Numbered from the stretch's first letter, positions 1-9,259 are shown. The stretch: 61,717 bases of DNA from an uncultured Lachnospiraceae bacterium (GCA_910580195.1 CAJTWA010000023.1:1-61717), one strand, 5' to 3'. The notes: generated by a model from the letters alone, not told the origin. Program-made: numbers and translations.

Positions 1-66
1 GTGGATTTCGCCTCCACTAAGGACGCCCATGAAGTGTTTGCTTAGGGGAAGGGCTATCCTGGACTG
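1..66. repeat. Right end of a dispersed repeat, cut by the window edge
   Basis: These 66 bases align without gaps to 36901-36966, the right end of the 336-bp inverted-repeat element described there. About 33 of the first 40 positions are identical. The match decays near the element's right terminus. The left part of this copy lies outside the window. It shows that the element is repeated in this genome. Confidence 0.7.
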
Positions 67-70
67 CCTG

Positions 71-172
71 TTTATTGGGAAAAAAATTGCCCTAGGGTTT
101 CATCTTTTGGATTTTGAAATTTATTGGGAAGAAATAATTTGTCCTAGGGCTTCATCTTTTGGATTCTGAAAT
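71..172. repeat. Degenerate tandem duplication of a gene 3' end
   Basis: Two copies of about 50-52 bp (71-120 and 121-172) share the pieces TTATTGGGAA, CCTAGGG and TCATCTTTTGGATT. The second copy holds the last codons and TGA stop of the minus-strand surface protein gene. The first copy repeats those codons and the stop with substitutions, so it looks like a decayed duplication of the gene end. Confidence 0.75.
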
Positions 173-1768
173 CCTGCGGTAATGCTTCATCCGCAAATAG
201 AGCCATATTATGATGAGGATTAATACCAAAAATGCACCGGCTAGGATAGTTATCCACCATTGGTTGGTCTTTGGCGCCTCTTTTTCCACTTTTAATTCCA
301 CAATTTGCGGCTTTTTGATGGAAGTTTTCAACTCCTGCTTCTGTTCTGATACCTCCCCTTGCTCATTTTCATAGGAAAAAATGACGGTGCATAAGGTGTC
401 GCCATATTTTTCCCCGTGTTCCTCTATTATATTGCCCTCATTGTCCATGCAGAGGTTTCCGGCAAATACTGAAATCTCCCCATCGGTGGAAGTGCCGGCT
501 TCTATTGTGCCAAGAAAAAGCTCCTTTTCTGGAAACAGGCCTTTCCCTTCCAGATGTACTTTGGCGTTGTAGATGGGGGCAAGGCCTGAATTTTGGACTT
601 GGAAGGTCAGTAGATCTGTATCGGATTCATAAATGCTTTCTGGAAAAGTAAGGCCTGCCAGTTCTGCCTTAGGCTCCTGCACCACGGTAAGGGTTGCTGT
701 TTCTGTGGAAGTATAGGCCGTCCCTTGTTTATCTTCATATTCGAACTGGAATTGGATTTGCACAGGCCCTGATGCTGCTTTTATCCCAATTGTTATGTTT
801 TGGGATAAATCCATGGATGCCCCGGCGCCGGCCTGCTCAAAATACCACGCAGTTTTTTCAAAGGAAATGTCTTTTTGTTCCGAAAGAATAGTAACCTTTA
901 AGTTTTCTATAGACCGGTTGCTGCTGCAGTTTTTGGCAGAAACCGACCAGAACATTTGGCTCCCAGCCTGTAAAGGGGTATTTTGGAGGCTGTTTGCATG
1001 GATGATAACTTTAGGCTGGCGGCTGGCTTCCTCCTTTTGCCAAGAACCGGAAGGCTGGCTGGTTCCGTTGGGAGAATCCATGCTGCCCATCTCGCCGCCA
1101 TCAGAAATCCCATCCCCGGCTAAGCCCCCATTACCGGAACCTCCATCTGAATCTCCTTCTATACTTCCGCTGCCTTCAGGGCCGGAATGGTTTTCTTCCT
1201 GATTTCCTGTTTGGGGCTTTGGTTTCCCATCTGTAATTTCTACGTAAATGGTAAATTCCTGCTGGATATGTTCTCCCTGCGCCTTGGCCTGTACAAACAG
1301 GTGCAGGGGATATTGGCCGTTTACCCTGTTCTCCTTTAACTGGATTTTGCATTGGTAAAGGTAAATGCCCTCCTCGGATTCCTTTACTTTTTTCTGGTAA
1401 TTCTTATAGTAAAAGGGGCTGTTTTCTTCCCGTTCAAAGGAAATCCCTACAAGAATCCGGCTGCCCCCCGTTTCCTGCCCCACCCGGAATGGGATGACGA
1501 GGGACATAACGTCTTTTTTTATAGAAGGCTCATACCCCTTGGAGAAAGGGGCGTTCATGCCTTCGTATTTCCTGTTGGCGTCAATGGTAACCATAACGCC
1601 TGATTTGCTGTGGTTTTCCGCGGGACTGCCCCCGCCTGCGCTTACGTTTGCCGGAGCAAGGCATAATAGGAGGGACAGGGCGGCAGAACAGATGAAACAT
1701 AATTTTCCCAAAATATACGGTGAATGGTGTTTTTTCTTTTTATTTGTTTTCCCGAAGCCTTGCTTCAT
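152..1768 (-). CDS. Secreted surface protein with C-terminal membrane anchor (CARDB-like)
   Basis: A protein of 538 residues. Residues 1-45 carry a long basic signal peptide ending near SAGGG. About 180-250 is a low-complexity linker rich in Gly, Ser, Asp and Glu. About 255-490 looks like one or two Ig/CARDB-type beta domains (for example the LTFQVQNSGLAPIYNAKV stretch, typical of adhesion or NEW3 folds). A single membrane helix (about 507-527) is followed by a short basic tail. It has no LPXTG-like motif. The start overlaps the upstream ATPase stop as ATGA, so it is translationally coupled and is the last gene of the ABC operon. It is probably an extracellular accessory of that exporter. The domain call is by eye and the function is unknown. 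Confidence 0.75.
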   Translation of the reverse strand: MKQGFGKTNKKKKHHSPYILGKLCFICSAALSLLLCLAPANVSAGGGSPAENHSKSGVMVTIDANRKYEGMNAPFSKGYEPSIKKDVMSLVIPFRVGQETGGSRILVGISFEREENSPFYYKNYQKKVKESEEGIYLYQCKIQLKENRVNGQYPLHLFVQAKAQGEHIQQEFTIYVEITDGKPKPQTGNQEENHSGPEGSGSIEGDSDGGSGNGGLAGDGISDGGEMGSMDSPNGTSQPSGSWQKEEASRQPKVIIHANSLQNTPLQAGSQMFWSVSAKNCSSNRSIENLKVTILSEQKDISFEKTAWYFEQAGAGASMDLSQNITIGIKAASGPVQIQFQFEYEDKQGTAYTSTETATLTVVQEPKAELAGLTFPESIYESDTDLLTFQVQNSGLAPIYNAKVHLEGKGLFPEKELFLGTIEAGTSTDGEISVFAGNLCMDNEGNIIEEHGEKYGDTLCTVIFSYENEQGEVSEQKQELKTSIKKPQIVELKVEKEAPKTNQWWITILAGAFLVLILIIIWLYLRMKHYRRISESKR

Positions 1769-2403
1769 ATTCCCTGAATCCTCCCTCCGTCCATCTCATA
1801 AACCTTATCGCATAAAATCTCGATATCCTCGCTGTTATGGCTGGCAAGGAGAATGGTTTTGCCTTGGCGCTTTAACTCCAGCAGCAGCTTACGGATTTCC
1901 CTTACCCCATGCTTATCCAGCCCGTTAAATGGCTCGTCCAGAATCAGGAATTCTGGGTCTTCCATAATTGCTTGGGCAATCCCTAGGCGCTGGCGCATAC
2001 CCAACGAATATTTTGCTACCGATTTCTTTAAATCTGGGTCTAATCCAGCCTTTTGGATGGCCTTGCGGATTTCTTCCTTGGAAATTTTGCCCTTAAGGGC
2101 TGCCAGAATCTCTAAGTTGCGCATCCCAGTTAAATTTGTGAGGAAACCTGGGGTTTCTATAATGACCCCGATGCTTTCCGGAAAATCAATTTCTGTGCCG
2201 ATAATTTTGCCATTGACACGGATGCTGCCTTCTGTTACGGGGAGAAATCCGCAGATGCATTTCATCAGGACGGTTTTTCCGGAACCGTTGTTGCCGGAAA
2301 TTCCGTAGGCTTTGCCTTGTTCCATGTTGATGGTGATGTCATGGAGGATGGTTTCGTTGGAAAATTTTTTGATTACATGGTCTATTTCTATATAAGGTTT
2401 CAT
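1765..2403 (-). CDS. ABC transporter ATP-binding protein
   Basis: A cytoplasmic ATPase of 212 residues for an ABC-2 type exporter. Walker A is GNNGSGKT, the signature is YSLGMRQRLG, Walker B is FLILDEPFNGLD, and the switch histidine is in LLASHNSED. This is a standard length for a drug- or peptide-exporter ATPase. The start chosen begins MKPYIEIDHV. An in-frame upstream extension adds 50 residues without family similarity and runs into the preceding permease gene. It sits between two permeases and a surface protein, so it powers that exporter. The substrate cannot be told from the sequence. Subfamily members serve bacteriocin immunity, lipid or peptide export. Confidence 0.93.
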   Translation of the reverse strand: MKPYIEIDHVIKKFSNETILHDITINMEQGKAYGISGNNGSGKTVLMKCICGFLPVTEGSIRVNGKIIGTEIDFPESIGVIIETPGFLTNLTGMRNLEILAALKGKISKEEIRKAIQKAGLDPDLKKSVAKYSLGMRQRLGIAQAIMEDPEFLILDEPFNGLDKHGVREIRKLLLELKRQGKTILLASHNSEDIEILCDKVYEMDGGRIQGI

Positions 2404-2426
2404 TTTTGTTTTCCTATTTTTTGGTT

Positions 2427-3143
2427 TTAAATTTCCTGTATGCGCCAGTATAGCAACAGGCTGTGGACGAGCAGGAAGGCTATGGAAAATATGAGGAAAA
2501 ATGCCCATATCCCCATGCCGCCTGCGCCCCAGTTTTCTTTGCAGAGAACCCATTCTCCCGGGTAAAGGGCGTATAGTTTTGGCAAATAGCGTTCCTTTAA
2601 AATTACCATCATATAGTACACGACAAAGGGCAGGCCGTAAGCCATGTAGTAATTTTGGAATATGGCTGCAAAGATTCCGGACAATTCTGCCAGTATCCCT
2701 CCGGTGAAGCTAATGCGCAGCAATGTTCCCAGAGTTTTTTGCACTTCTTCCCAAGGGACGGCCCCTTTTAATTCCAATGGGTAGAGGAAAAAAAAGGAGA
2801 GGGACAAGCCAAGGGAACCTGCCAGAAAAAAGGGCAGGAAACCGCCGGCATAAATAGACAATGTTTTTCTTATGGTATAATCTATCCGGCTGGTCCTTGA
2901 AATATAAAATTTTAAGAAGCCGCTTAAGGATTCCCGCAGGTAAGACGCGCCGGGGGAAAGCACTGCTGCAATGGGTACAAGAAACAGCATCGTTTGGGAT
3001 TCCAAGGCTGTCTGGTAAAATTTCTGGAAACTCCCTTGGTTCAGGGGAATTTCTATTTCATAAAAAGGAAAACCTGCTGCGAGGCCTAAAAAAGCAACAG
3101 ATGCTGCAGCCCAAAACCCCTTATCCCGCAATAATTCTTTCAC
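2427..3143 (-). CDS. ABC-2 type membrane permease subunit
   Basis: A very hydrophobic protein of 238 residues with about six predicted membrane helices (near 12-30, 52-70, 95-125, 145-165, 170-185, 212-232). It starts at GTG with AAAGGA eight bases upstream. It lies 23 bases before the ATPase gene and 49 after another permease, in one minus-strand operon. The length and helix pattern fit a permease half of an ABC-2 exporter. I see no conserved motif that fixes its substrate. Confidence 0.75.
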   Translation of the reverse strand: MKELLRDKGFWAAASVAFLGLAAGFPFYEIEIPLNQGSFQKFYQTALESQTMLFLVPIAAVLSPGASYLRESLSGFLKFYISRTSRIDYTIRKTLSIYAGGFLPFFLAGSLGLSLSFFFLYPLELKGAVPWEEVQKTLGTLLRISFTGGILAELSGIFAAIFQNYYMAYGLPFVVYYMMVILKERYLPKLYALYPGEWVLCKENWGAGGMGIWAFFLIFSIAFLLVHSLLLYWRIQEI

Positions 3144-3192
3144 TGATTGATTCCTTTCTCTCCAAAAAATTTTTCATTTCCCCAAAAGATTG

Positions 3193-4086
3193 TCATTCCC
3201 CGGTAAAGGAACTGAAATTATATTTTTTTAAGGTATGGAAGGACAATGCTGCCAAAACCAGCAGGATCCCAAGGAACACCATGCAGGACTGCCCAATGGA
3301 GGGAAGGACGTCATACCCAAAATCGTGCATCCCATAAGTGGCATGGTTTAAAGGGCTAATCCAGCCGCATATCCGCCGGACAAGGAACATTTCATATTCT
3401 TCCTTGCCGAGTATTTTTGCTAAAGTATCGGGGCTTAACAGGAACCCATAGAGGCTGTAGCACAGCCCTGCGCCGATTGCGGCCTTTTTCCCTATTTTCA
3501 TCTGGAACCATAACATCAGGAAAGTTAAGGTTAAGGCATAGCACACCAGCAGGGCCATAATCTGCATGCTGCATGAAAAGGGGCTTGTGCTTTCCATGAC
3601 TTTTACGGTAGAAGGGATGGACAAATCTTTCCCCATTTTGGAATAGGCAAGGAGGGCGGCCGTCTTGCTCCAGATATTCCCTACATAAGTTTTTTGCATA
3701 CACAAAAGGCTTGTGGCAAGGACCACGTATGCCATGTACAGCGCTGTTACCAGAAAAATATAGAAAAACTGCGCCAGAAGCCAACGCCGCTTGTTCATCC
3801 GCAGCAGCAGATACGGGGTAAACGGGCTTAATTTCGGCAAATCCAAAAACAGGAGGATCAAAAGCAGGGAGCACAGGAGGATGGATGCAGCGTCCCCAAA
3901 GGTCCAGATAAAGGGTTCTAAGGCCTGCAAAGGGGAATCGTAGTAATCTGCTACCATCATGGCCCTGCCACTTAAGAAAAAGCACAGGATGAAGGAAAAC
4001 AGGAAGGTAATGATTACCCTAGGGTTTTTGGAAAAACCTAGGAAATTCCACCTTACGGCCGCTGCCACTTGCTTTATGGGTTCCAT
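3193..4086 (-). CDS. ABC-2 type membrane permease subunit
   Basis: An integral membrane protein of 297 residues. It has a short basic N-terminus, then helices near 25-42, 66-92, 105-130, 175-195, 203-225 and 265-285. AAGGAG lies ten bases upstream of the ATG. It follows the lipoprotein gene by 16 bases and precedes the second permease, giving the order lipoprotein, permease, permease, ATPase, surface protein. It probably forms the exporter pore with the 238-residue permease. The two permeases are not obviously similar to each other, which suggests a heterodimeric channel. Confidence 0.75.
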   Translation of the reverse strand: MEPIKQVAAAVRWNFLGFSKNPRVIITFLFSFILCFFLSGRAMMVADYYDSPLQALEPFIWTFGDAASILLCSLLLILLFLDLPKLSPFTPYLLLRMNKRRWLLAQFFYIFLVTALYMAYVVLATSLLCMQKTYVGNIWSKTAALLAYSKMGKDLSIPSTVKVMESTSPFSCSMQIMALLVCYALTLTFLMLWFQMKIGKKAAIGAGLCYSLYGFLLSPDTLAKILGKEEYEMFLVRRICGWISPLNHATYGMHDFGYDVLPSIGQSCMVFLGILLVLAALSFHTLKKYNFSSFTGE

Positions 4087-4102
4087 AGGGCATGTTCTCC
4101 TT

Positions 4103-5593
4103 TTAATAGCCTAACTCCCGGTCAATCACCGTGCCGTCTATGGCGTTGATTGTCAGAAAACTTTGCTTGGAGTGCTCCCCAGTATTTTCTGATTTCTGCC
4201 CGTCCATTTCCGAGTCAAATCCTCCGAAAAAATCCCAAACTGGCACTAAAATCCCCGTATGGTTATCTACATTTGGGTCATAAATCCTGCTGTAGCCTAA
4301 TTTTATTTTTTTCACATGGAAAATCCTCTGTGCTTCAAACTCCGCAATATCTGCATTAGACACTTCCATCATCTGTTCATATATTTTTATGATGCTGTCA
4401 AAATCCATAAGCTTTACTTGCTCTGCCTGCATCCCTTCCACTTGGTATGGGTTATAGATTTCCGCCCTCTGGAGGCCGTCGTCCCCTATGATGATTTCAC
4501 ATCTTTCATAGCTCCAAGGGATTAAGGTGCTGTCCATATCCTCTAAAGCCCCTCCATAGGAATCGGTAAAGGTAACGGGCACCCCGTCCAGCACCCTTGT
4601 AAAATAAAACAAATATCCCCCGTCCAGTATGTTCTCTTCCGTTACGTTGCCTTCCCCATGGCGGAACACTGCATAATCCCAATCCTGAATTTCCCAGCCA
4701 TAGCCTAGTTTATCTATTATTTCCTCTGCTGCCTTTTTGGCATCTTCATAGGAAATGCCCATATAGCTTTTGATTTTTTCCTCTGGCACGCCGCTATACC
4801 CATCCCATTTCCCGTCGATCAGATACCTGCCTTCCTGCCACGTCTGGAATTCCATTGGGTCTGGCACGTCGTCCCTCCTTTTTTCAATGGTGAACTTCAC
4901 ATCAGCGGAAATTTCCGGCCCATTAATCGTATAGCCGTATACCCCTTGGGCAGTTTCCGCTACTCCGTAAAATTCATGTTCATTTACCATTTTCTCAGCT
5001 TCTTCCCCTTTCCCATCCATATATTCTAAGCCAAAGGAAGGCTTTACTTCTTCTTTTATAATTTCATCCGGCGCATCTGCCAGTTCCTGTTCGTCCCTGG
5101 CAATCACCTCGTCAATGTCAAAATACAGTTCCCCGTTTTCATCCTTCCCATGTTCGTATGGATCAAGGTTCCCTTCTGCCTTGTACTGCTTTAGCCTCGT
5201 AATTTCTGCTTGGTACTGTTCCTTGGTCCTCTGGCCGTAAGTAAATGCATGGTAGAATTTAGCCCCGTCAAAAAACGCGTTTGTAACTTTATCAATCATC
5301 TCTTGGGTTACTTCTTCTGCAGTTACTTTGTATGTATTTATAGATTCTGCGTCCGGCAGGATGACTTCGGCGTCTGTATCAATGACAAGGGCGCCGTTTT
5401 CGTAAGTGGCTTGGTTCTTGTATCTTTCTGGGGCATTTATCATTTCCCTGAGGGTGCCGCTTGCGCTTTCGTATCCCTGCATGTTGTCTACGCCTTTCTG
5501 TTTTACGATGGAATCCTTTGGGGTTTCCTGGCAGCCAGTTAATAAGGTAACGGTAAGGGCTGCGGCTATGGCTGTTAAATATTTCTTTTTCAT
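4103..5593 (-). CDS. DUF6034-like lipoprotein
   Basis: A lipoprotein of 496 residues. It has a classical lipoprotein signal with lipobox LLTGC, so the mature protein starts at Cys21 and is anchored outside the membrane. The start was chosen because GGAGGAG lies just upstream of this ATG. A longer in-frame extension has no family support. The body is acidic, with no membrane helices, and is rich in WD/YE-type beta segments. It resembles the clostridial DUF6034 family of unknown function. It is the first gene of the ABC operon, and may act as an extracellular substrate-handling or sensing subunit. That role is inference from position only. Confidence 0.75.
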   Translation of the reverse strand: MKKKYLTAIAAALTVTLLTGCQETPKDSIVKQKGVDNMQGYESASGTLREMINAPERYKNQATYENGALVIDTDAEVILPDAESINTYKVTAEEVTQEMIDKVTNAFFDGAKFYHAFTYGQRTKEQYQAEITRLKQYKAEGNLDPYEHGKDENGELYFDIDEVIARDEQELADAPDEIIKEEVKPSFGLEYMDGKGEEAEKMVNEHEFYGVAETAQGVYGYTINGPEISADVKFTIEKRRDDVPDPMEFQTWQEGRYLIDGKWDGYSGVPEEKIKSYMGISYEDAKKAAEEIIDKLGYGWEIQDWDYAVFRHGEGNVTEENILDGGYLFYFTRVLDGVPVTFTDSYGGALEDMDSTLIPWSYERCEIIIGDDGLQRAEIYNPYQVEGMQAEQVKLMDFDSIIKIYEQMMEVSNADIAEFEAQRIFHVKKIKLGYSRIYDPNVDNHTGILVPVWDFFGGFDSEMDGQKSENTGEHSKQSFLTINAIDGTVIDRELGY

Positions 5594-5830
5594 AAGCTCC
5601 TCCTGTCTTCTGTTCTGGTTCCTATCATAGCAAATGCTTTTTTGGAAATATTCATTCAGTTGTAAAGGATTGGTAAAGGATCCGGGACTTGCATCCATGG
5701 GCCTGCGTGCCGCAGCCAGAAAAAAGAAATTGACACCATATGGGATACCACATATAATAAAAAATACCAAAGCATGGCTAGAATCCATACTGGAAGAGAA
5801 AATTGAAATACAAGAACCGAGGTGACTTTC

Positions 5831-6076
5831 ATGTTAGCAATTAAAGGAATTTATGACAATGGAAAAATTACAATAAAAGGGCAACTGCCTGACCAAAAAG
5901 CAGCCACAGAAGTTATTGTTATATTTCCAGATAATGAAACTAAAATAAAGGAGGAATTTTCCACAAATGAAAAAAGGCGGCTTTTTGAGGAATTTTCCGG
6001 AAGTATTGATAGAACTATTGATATAAAATCAGAAAAATTACAAGCTTTGGAGAAAAAATATGAAAATACTTATTGA
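5831..6076 (+). CDS. Antitoxin of a PIN-toxin pair (DUF104/AF2212-like)
   Basis: A small protein of 81 residues. The opening MLAIKGIYDNGKITIKG resembles the short beta-strand antitoxins of the DUF104/AF2212 group that pair with PIN nucleases. The C-terminal half is charged and helical, suited to wrapping a toxin. An in-frame GTG at 5822 exists, but the GAGGTG ribosome site fits the ATG at 5831. Its 3' end overlaps the toxin gene by 17 bases, so the pair is translationally coupled. It probably neutralises the toxin and represses the operon. Confidence 0.75.
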   Translation: MLAIKGIYDNGKITIKGQLPDQKAATEVIVIFPDNETKIKEEFSTNEKRRLFEEFSGSIDRTIDIKSEKLQALEKKYENTY

Positions 6077-6479
6077 CACAAATGTCATTTTAGATTGGAT
6101 TATGGTTCGGGAACCAAACGCTGGAAATGCGAAAAAAATTATGGAGCAATGTCTTTTCCGTACTATCCAAGGCTATATCACATCCCATACCATAACTGAC
6201 ATTTTTTACATCTTAAGAAAAGATTTTTCCATAGAAAAAAGAAAACAATTACTCGGATTATTATGTAGTGAATTAGAGATTATACCCGAGAATAGCGAAA
6301 CAATCCTTAAAACATTGCGCCATACGGAATGGAAAGACATAGAAGATGGGCTGCAAATGCAATGTGCAAAAGAAGCAAATGTAGATTATATTGTAACACA
6401 AAACCTCAAAGATTTTTCCACATCCGAAATTAAGGCTGTCAATGAAGAATTCTTCTGTAAAATCATTGACAGCCTATAA
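6060..6479 (+). CDS. PIN-domain ribonuclease toxin (VapC-like)
   Basis: A single PIN domain of 139 residues, the usual length. The N-terminal MKILIDTNVILDW carries the first metal-binding aspartate. The C-terminal VDYIVTQNLKDF is the usual last acidic motif (TRNxKDF in most relatives). Central acidic residues near WKDIEDG complete the site. Such proteins cleave tRNA or mRNA when the antitoxin is lost. The coding region is visibly richer in A and T than the flanking two-component genes, which suggests horizontal acquisition. It ends immediately before the convergent sensor kinase gene with no spacer. Confidence 0.88.
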   Translation: MKILIDTNVILDWIMVREPNAGNAKKIMEQCLFRTIQGYITSHTITDIFYILRKDFSIEKRKQLLGLLCSELEIIPENSETILKTLRHTEWKDIEDGLQMQCAKEANVDYIVTQNLKDFSTSEIKAVNEEFFCKIIDSL

Positions 6480-7736
6480 TTACAATCTCTTTTCCACAAA
6501 CGAAATCCGCGTCCCTTCCCCCACCTTGCTCTCAATCTCCATCCTCCCATGATGCACCGCTGCAACCTGCTCGCACAGTGCAAGCCCCAGCCCCATGTTC
6601 CCGCTTTTTCTGGACCGGGACTTATCCACCCGGTAGAAGGCTTTCCGGACTTTATCCACTTCCTCCGGCGGTATCCCACATCCCTCGTCCCGCACCCAGA
6701 GGGAATTCCCGTCCGCCCCAAGGTAAATATGGCTGCCCCGTTTTGAGGCCATCACGCTGTTATTCACAAGGTTTATCAGGAAACTTGTCATTAAATCACT
6801 ATCCAACCGCTTCGTTTTCCCCTGATAATCCCCTTCCCGCAGGAGCGTAATCCCTGCTTCTTTTAGCTTGTGCCTTACGCTGTCCTCTGCTGCTGCAAAC
6901 AGCTCTTCTACGGAAATTTCCTGTAACTCTATACTGCACTCCGGCTCGTACAATTTTGTCAATTCCATCATTTTTTCCGACAGGCGGGAAAGCCGCCCGC
7001 TTTCCTGATAGATATAGCCGAGGGCTTTTTCCTCCTGCTCTTTCGTAAGGTTTACCCTCAACAGTGTTTCGGAATAGCCTTTGATTGCTGTCAGCGGGGT
7101 CTTTAACTCGTGGGACATGCTGCCGATGAGCTGCCTTTGGGCTTCATTCACTGCCTGCAGGGGCCTTGTGATTTTCTTAATCAGGAACACAAGGAGAAGC
7201 GCCATGCCAAAGGAGGCAGCCACTGATACCAGCAATTCCTGTACCACAAGGTTCCTGCTCTTCTCATAAATGGAAGTCAGGTCAACTACGTAAAACAGGT
7301 AATAACCATCTAAGGATTTCCCATAAAGCCCAGTAATATCTTCCTGATAAAATACCAAGAGATGCCTGCCATTTACCAGTTCCATTTGGCAATTCCAAAA
7401 ATACCCCTCATTTTTCCTCCCTATCATCCTGCTGTCAAATTCATAGGGGCTACTGTTGAACAGTTCTTCCTCCCCTTTATACAGCGCAGAATTTTCCGGC
7501 ATGGAACTACGGAAAAAATAAACGAGCGTATGGTCCGAAATATTCCCCCGCATCTTAAAATTTGATAATTTCCGGTTATAATCCCGGACAGCCCCCTCAA
7601 AAATCCGGTTTTCTTTTTCCTTCAGCAAATCTATTTTTTCCTGCCTGCTGGTAAGAATCACGTAAAAGGAAAAAACCTGCGCCAACACAAAAAGCATGGC
7701 TGACGCAGTGAGGGCAATCTTTTTTATCATGTCCAA
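6480..7736 (-). CDS. Sensor histidine kinase (OmpR-type system)
   Basis: A membrane kinase of 418 residues. A membrane helix lies at about 5-28, an extracytoplasmic sensor at about 30-160, and a second helix at about 163-187. The phosphoacceptor is in GSMSHELKTPLTA. The N box is NLVNNSVMAS, then DEGCGIP and the G box NMGLGLAL. GGAGG seven bases before an in-frame TTG favours a TTG start at 7736, which overlaps the regulator gene by ten bases. It is paired with the upstream response regulator. The signal is unknown. The neighbouring lipoprotein/ABC operon on the same strand is a plausible target, but nothing in the sequence proves this. Confidence 0.93.
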   Translation of the reverse strand: MDMIKKIALTASAMLFVLAQVFSFYVILTSRQEKIDLLKEKENRIFEGAVRDYNRKLSNFKMRGNISDHTLVYFFRSSMPENSALYKGEEELFNSSPYEFDSRMIGRKNEGYFWNCQMELVNGRHLLVFYQEDITGLYGKSLDGYYLFYVVDLTSIYEKSRNLVVQELLVSVAASFGMALLLVFLIKKITRPLQAVNEAQRQLIGSMSHELKTPLTAIKGYSETLLRVNLTKEQEEKALGYIYQESGRLSRLSEKMMELTKLYEPECSIELQEISVEELFAAAEDSVRHKLKEAGITLLREGDYQGKTKRLDSDLMTSFLINLVNNSVMASKRGSHIYLGADGNSLWVRDEGCGIPPEEVDKVRKAFYRVDKSRSRKSGNMGLGLALCEQVAAVHHGRMEIESKVGEGTRISFVEKRL

Positions 7737-8398
7737 TTTGGCGCCTCCATCCGGTACCCCACCCTTGGCACAGTAATAATCACATCGGAAAAATCCAGTT
7801 TTTTGCGGATATTCCCCACATGCACATCCACGGTCCTGCTTTCCCCTTCAAAATCCACGCCCCAAAGGATATTTAGGATTTGCTCCCTTGTAATGACCCG
7901 GTTCCGGTATTTCCAGAACACCAAAAGGCAGTCAAACTCCATGGGCTGCATGGGAATTTCCACCCCATTTTTATGCACCGTCCGCTTTTTCTCATTAATT
8001 ACCACGTCCCGGATGCGGATTTCCTCCGTTTCCTCTTTCCCGTAGCGTTTCAGGATATTGTCCATGCGCACAAGAAGCTCCAGCATTTCAAATGGCTTTA
8101 CCATATAATCTTCTGCCCCGCTCCTTAACCCCTTTACCTTGCTTGGCAAATCCCCTTTTGCCGTCAGGTAAATCACCGGGATTTTGTGGGCTTTCAGTTC
8201 TTCCAAAAGCTCGAACCCATCCTTCCCGGGGAGCATAATGTCCAATAAAGCAAGGGCATAACCGTCCTGTTCCTTCAAATGGCGGCTGAATTTGGCGCCG
8301 TCAAAAAATGGGACGGGCTCATAGCCTGCAATTTCCAAGTTCATACAGATTAAATCATTGATGGCTATTTCGTCTTCAATTACCAGTATTTTTTTCAT
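7727..8398 (-). CDS. OmpR/PhoB-family response regulator
   Basis: A DNA-binding regulator of 223 residues. The receiver domain spans about 1-115, with the acidic pocket in VIEDE, the phospho-aspartate in LLDIMLPGKDG and the conserved lysine in YMVKPFE. The winged-helix output domain spans about 125-220 and ends with the usual TVDVHVGNIRKKL helix and a beta hairpin. An alternative ATG two codons upstream (8404) is possible. It is the first gene of the pair and overlaps the kinase by ten bases, a standard coupled arrangement. Confidence 0.94.
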   Translation of the reverse strand: MKKILVIEDEIAINDLICMNLEIAGYEPVPFFDGAKFSRHLKEQDGYALALLDIMLPGKDGFELLEELKAHKIPVIYLTAKGDLPSKVKGLRSGAEDYMVKPFEMLELLVRMDNILKRYGKEETEEIRIRDVVINEKKRTVHKNGVEIPMQPMEFDCLLVFWKYRNRVITREQILNILWGVDFEGESRTVDVHVGNIRKKLDFSDVIITVPRVGYRMEAPNWT

Positions 8399-8671
8399 AA
8401 TCATCCCAGCCCTGCCGTTTTACTCCGGCAAAAATAAGAGTAAAACGTTCTTTTTTGTATCATCCGTTTTATTATACTGGATATTGGAAAATAATACGAT
8501 AGGTATTTGTAAAGAATTTGTAAAATTGTTTTCAATATAGCATATTTATGCTATAATTAGGCAACCGGATTTTCGTTGCATTTTTTTCCTAAAATAACTT
8601 AGAAGGTAATGTTATGGTAACAACTGAATCTGTAACAATAAAAGTGCCGGTAGGAATGTCTAAATAAAGGA

Positions 8672-9199
8672 ATGGTGAAAACCTTGGAACAGATAGAATT
8701 GCTCCCATTAATCGGCATAAGATGGGATAATAAAACGATTCCCTTATCCGCTTCACGGGAAGATATCAAAAACCTGCTGGGAGAACCAGACATAGTGGGG
8801 GAACGCCAACTATATTACTACTTCCATAATGAATTGTGTTTCCATTTTGACGGAAACGGGAAGGCAGAATTCATAGAATTTTTGGGCGGGCCTGATGGGA
8901 AACTTCAGCCTAATATCTATGGCGTGCCTACCTTCCAGACAGCAGCAGACGAGTTATACCAAATCCTCAGCGGGAAAAACTGCGGCGAGGTTGATGACAA
9001 TGAAAATGGCTATTCCTATAGTTTTTTAAATATCAGCGTCGGCGTGTTCCGTCCCCGTACCCCGGAATCTGTAGAAGATATGGCAGAAGAAGCAGAGGAA
9101 GAGGGTGAACCGATGGAGGAGGAAGAGCTTGCCGATGAGAGGAAGAAAGCAAATCATTGGGCTACCATTGGCATTGGGATTGAAAATTATTACAGGTAA
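8672..9199 (+). CDS. Unrecognised acidic cytoplasmic protein
   Basis: A protein of 175 residues that I do not recognise with confidence. It has no signal peptide or membrane helix. The first 135 residues look like an alternating alpha/beta fold with aromatic strands (QLYYYFHNELCFHF). A run of Glu at about 142-158 precedes the tail. The layout resembles small immunity or SUKH-like proteins of polymorphic toxin systems, but that is a guess. AAAGGA directly abuts the ATG, so translation may really start at GTG 8675 or TTG 8684. It stands alone and is followed by a good terminator. Confidence 0.6.
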   Translation: MVKTLEQIELLPLIGIRWDNKTIPLSASREDIKNLLGEPDIVGERQLYYYFHNELCFHFDGNGKAEFIEFLGGPDGKLQPNIYGVPTFQTAADELYQILSGKNCGEVDDNENGYSYSFLNISVGVFRPRTPESVEDMAEEAEEEGEPMEEEELADERKKANHWATIGIGIENYYR

Positions 9200-9206
9200 C
9201 CCCACT

Positions 9207-9241
9207 AAAAAACCACCCTGCATGGCGCAAGATGGTTTTTT
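9207..9241 (+). terminator. Rho-independent terminator
   Basis: AAAAAACCA (9207-9215) pairs with TGGTTTTTT (9233-9241), followed by a T-rich run. It lies eight bases past the stop of the 175-residue protein gene. The A run on the left arm means it can also serve the convergent lipoprotein gene. Confidence 0.8.
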
Positions 9242-9259
9242 CTTTCTAACAATTGGTTT

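Noticed and set aside
5634..5825. A 63-codon plus-strand frame upstream of the PIN-toxin pair
   Set aside because: The composition looks like translated promoter DNA, and no ribosome site precedes it. I treat the span as the intergenic region.
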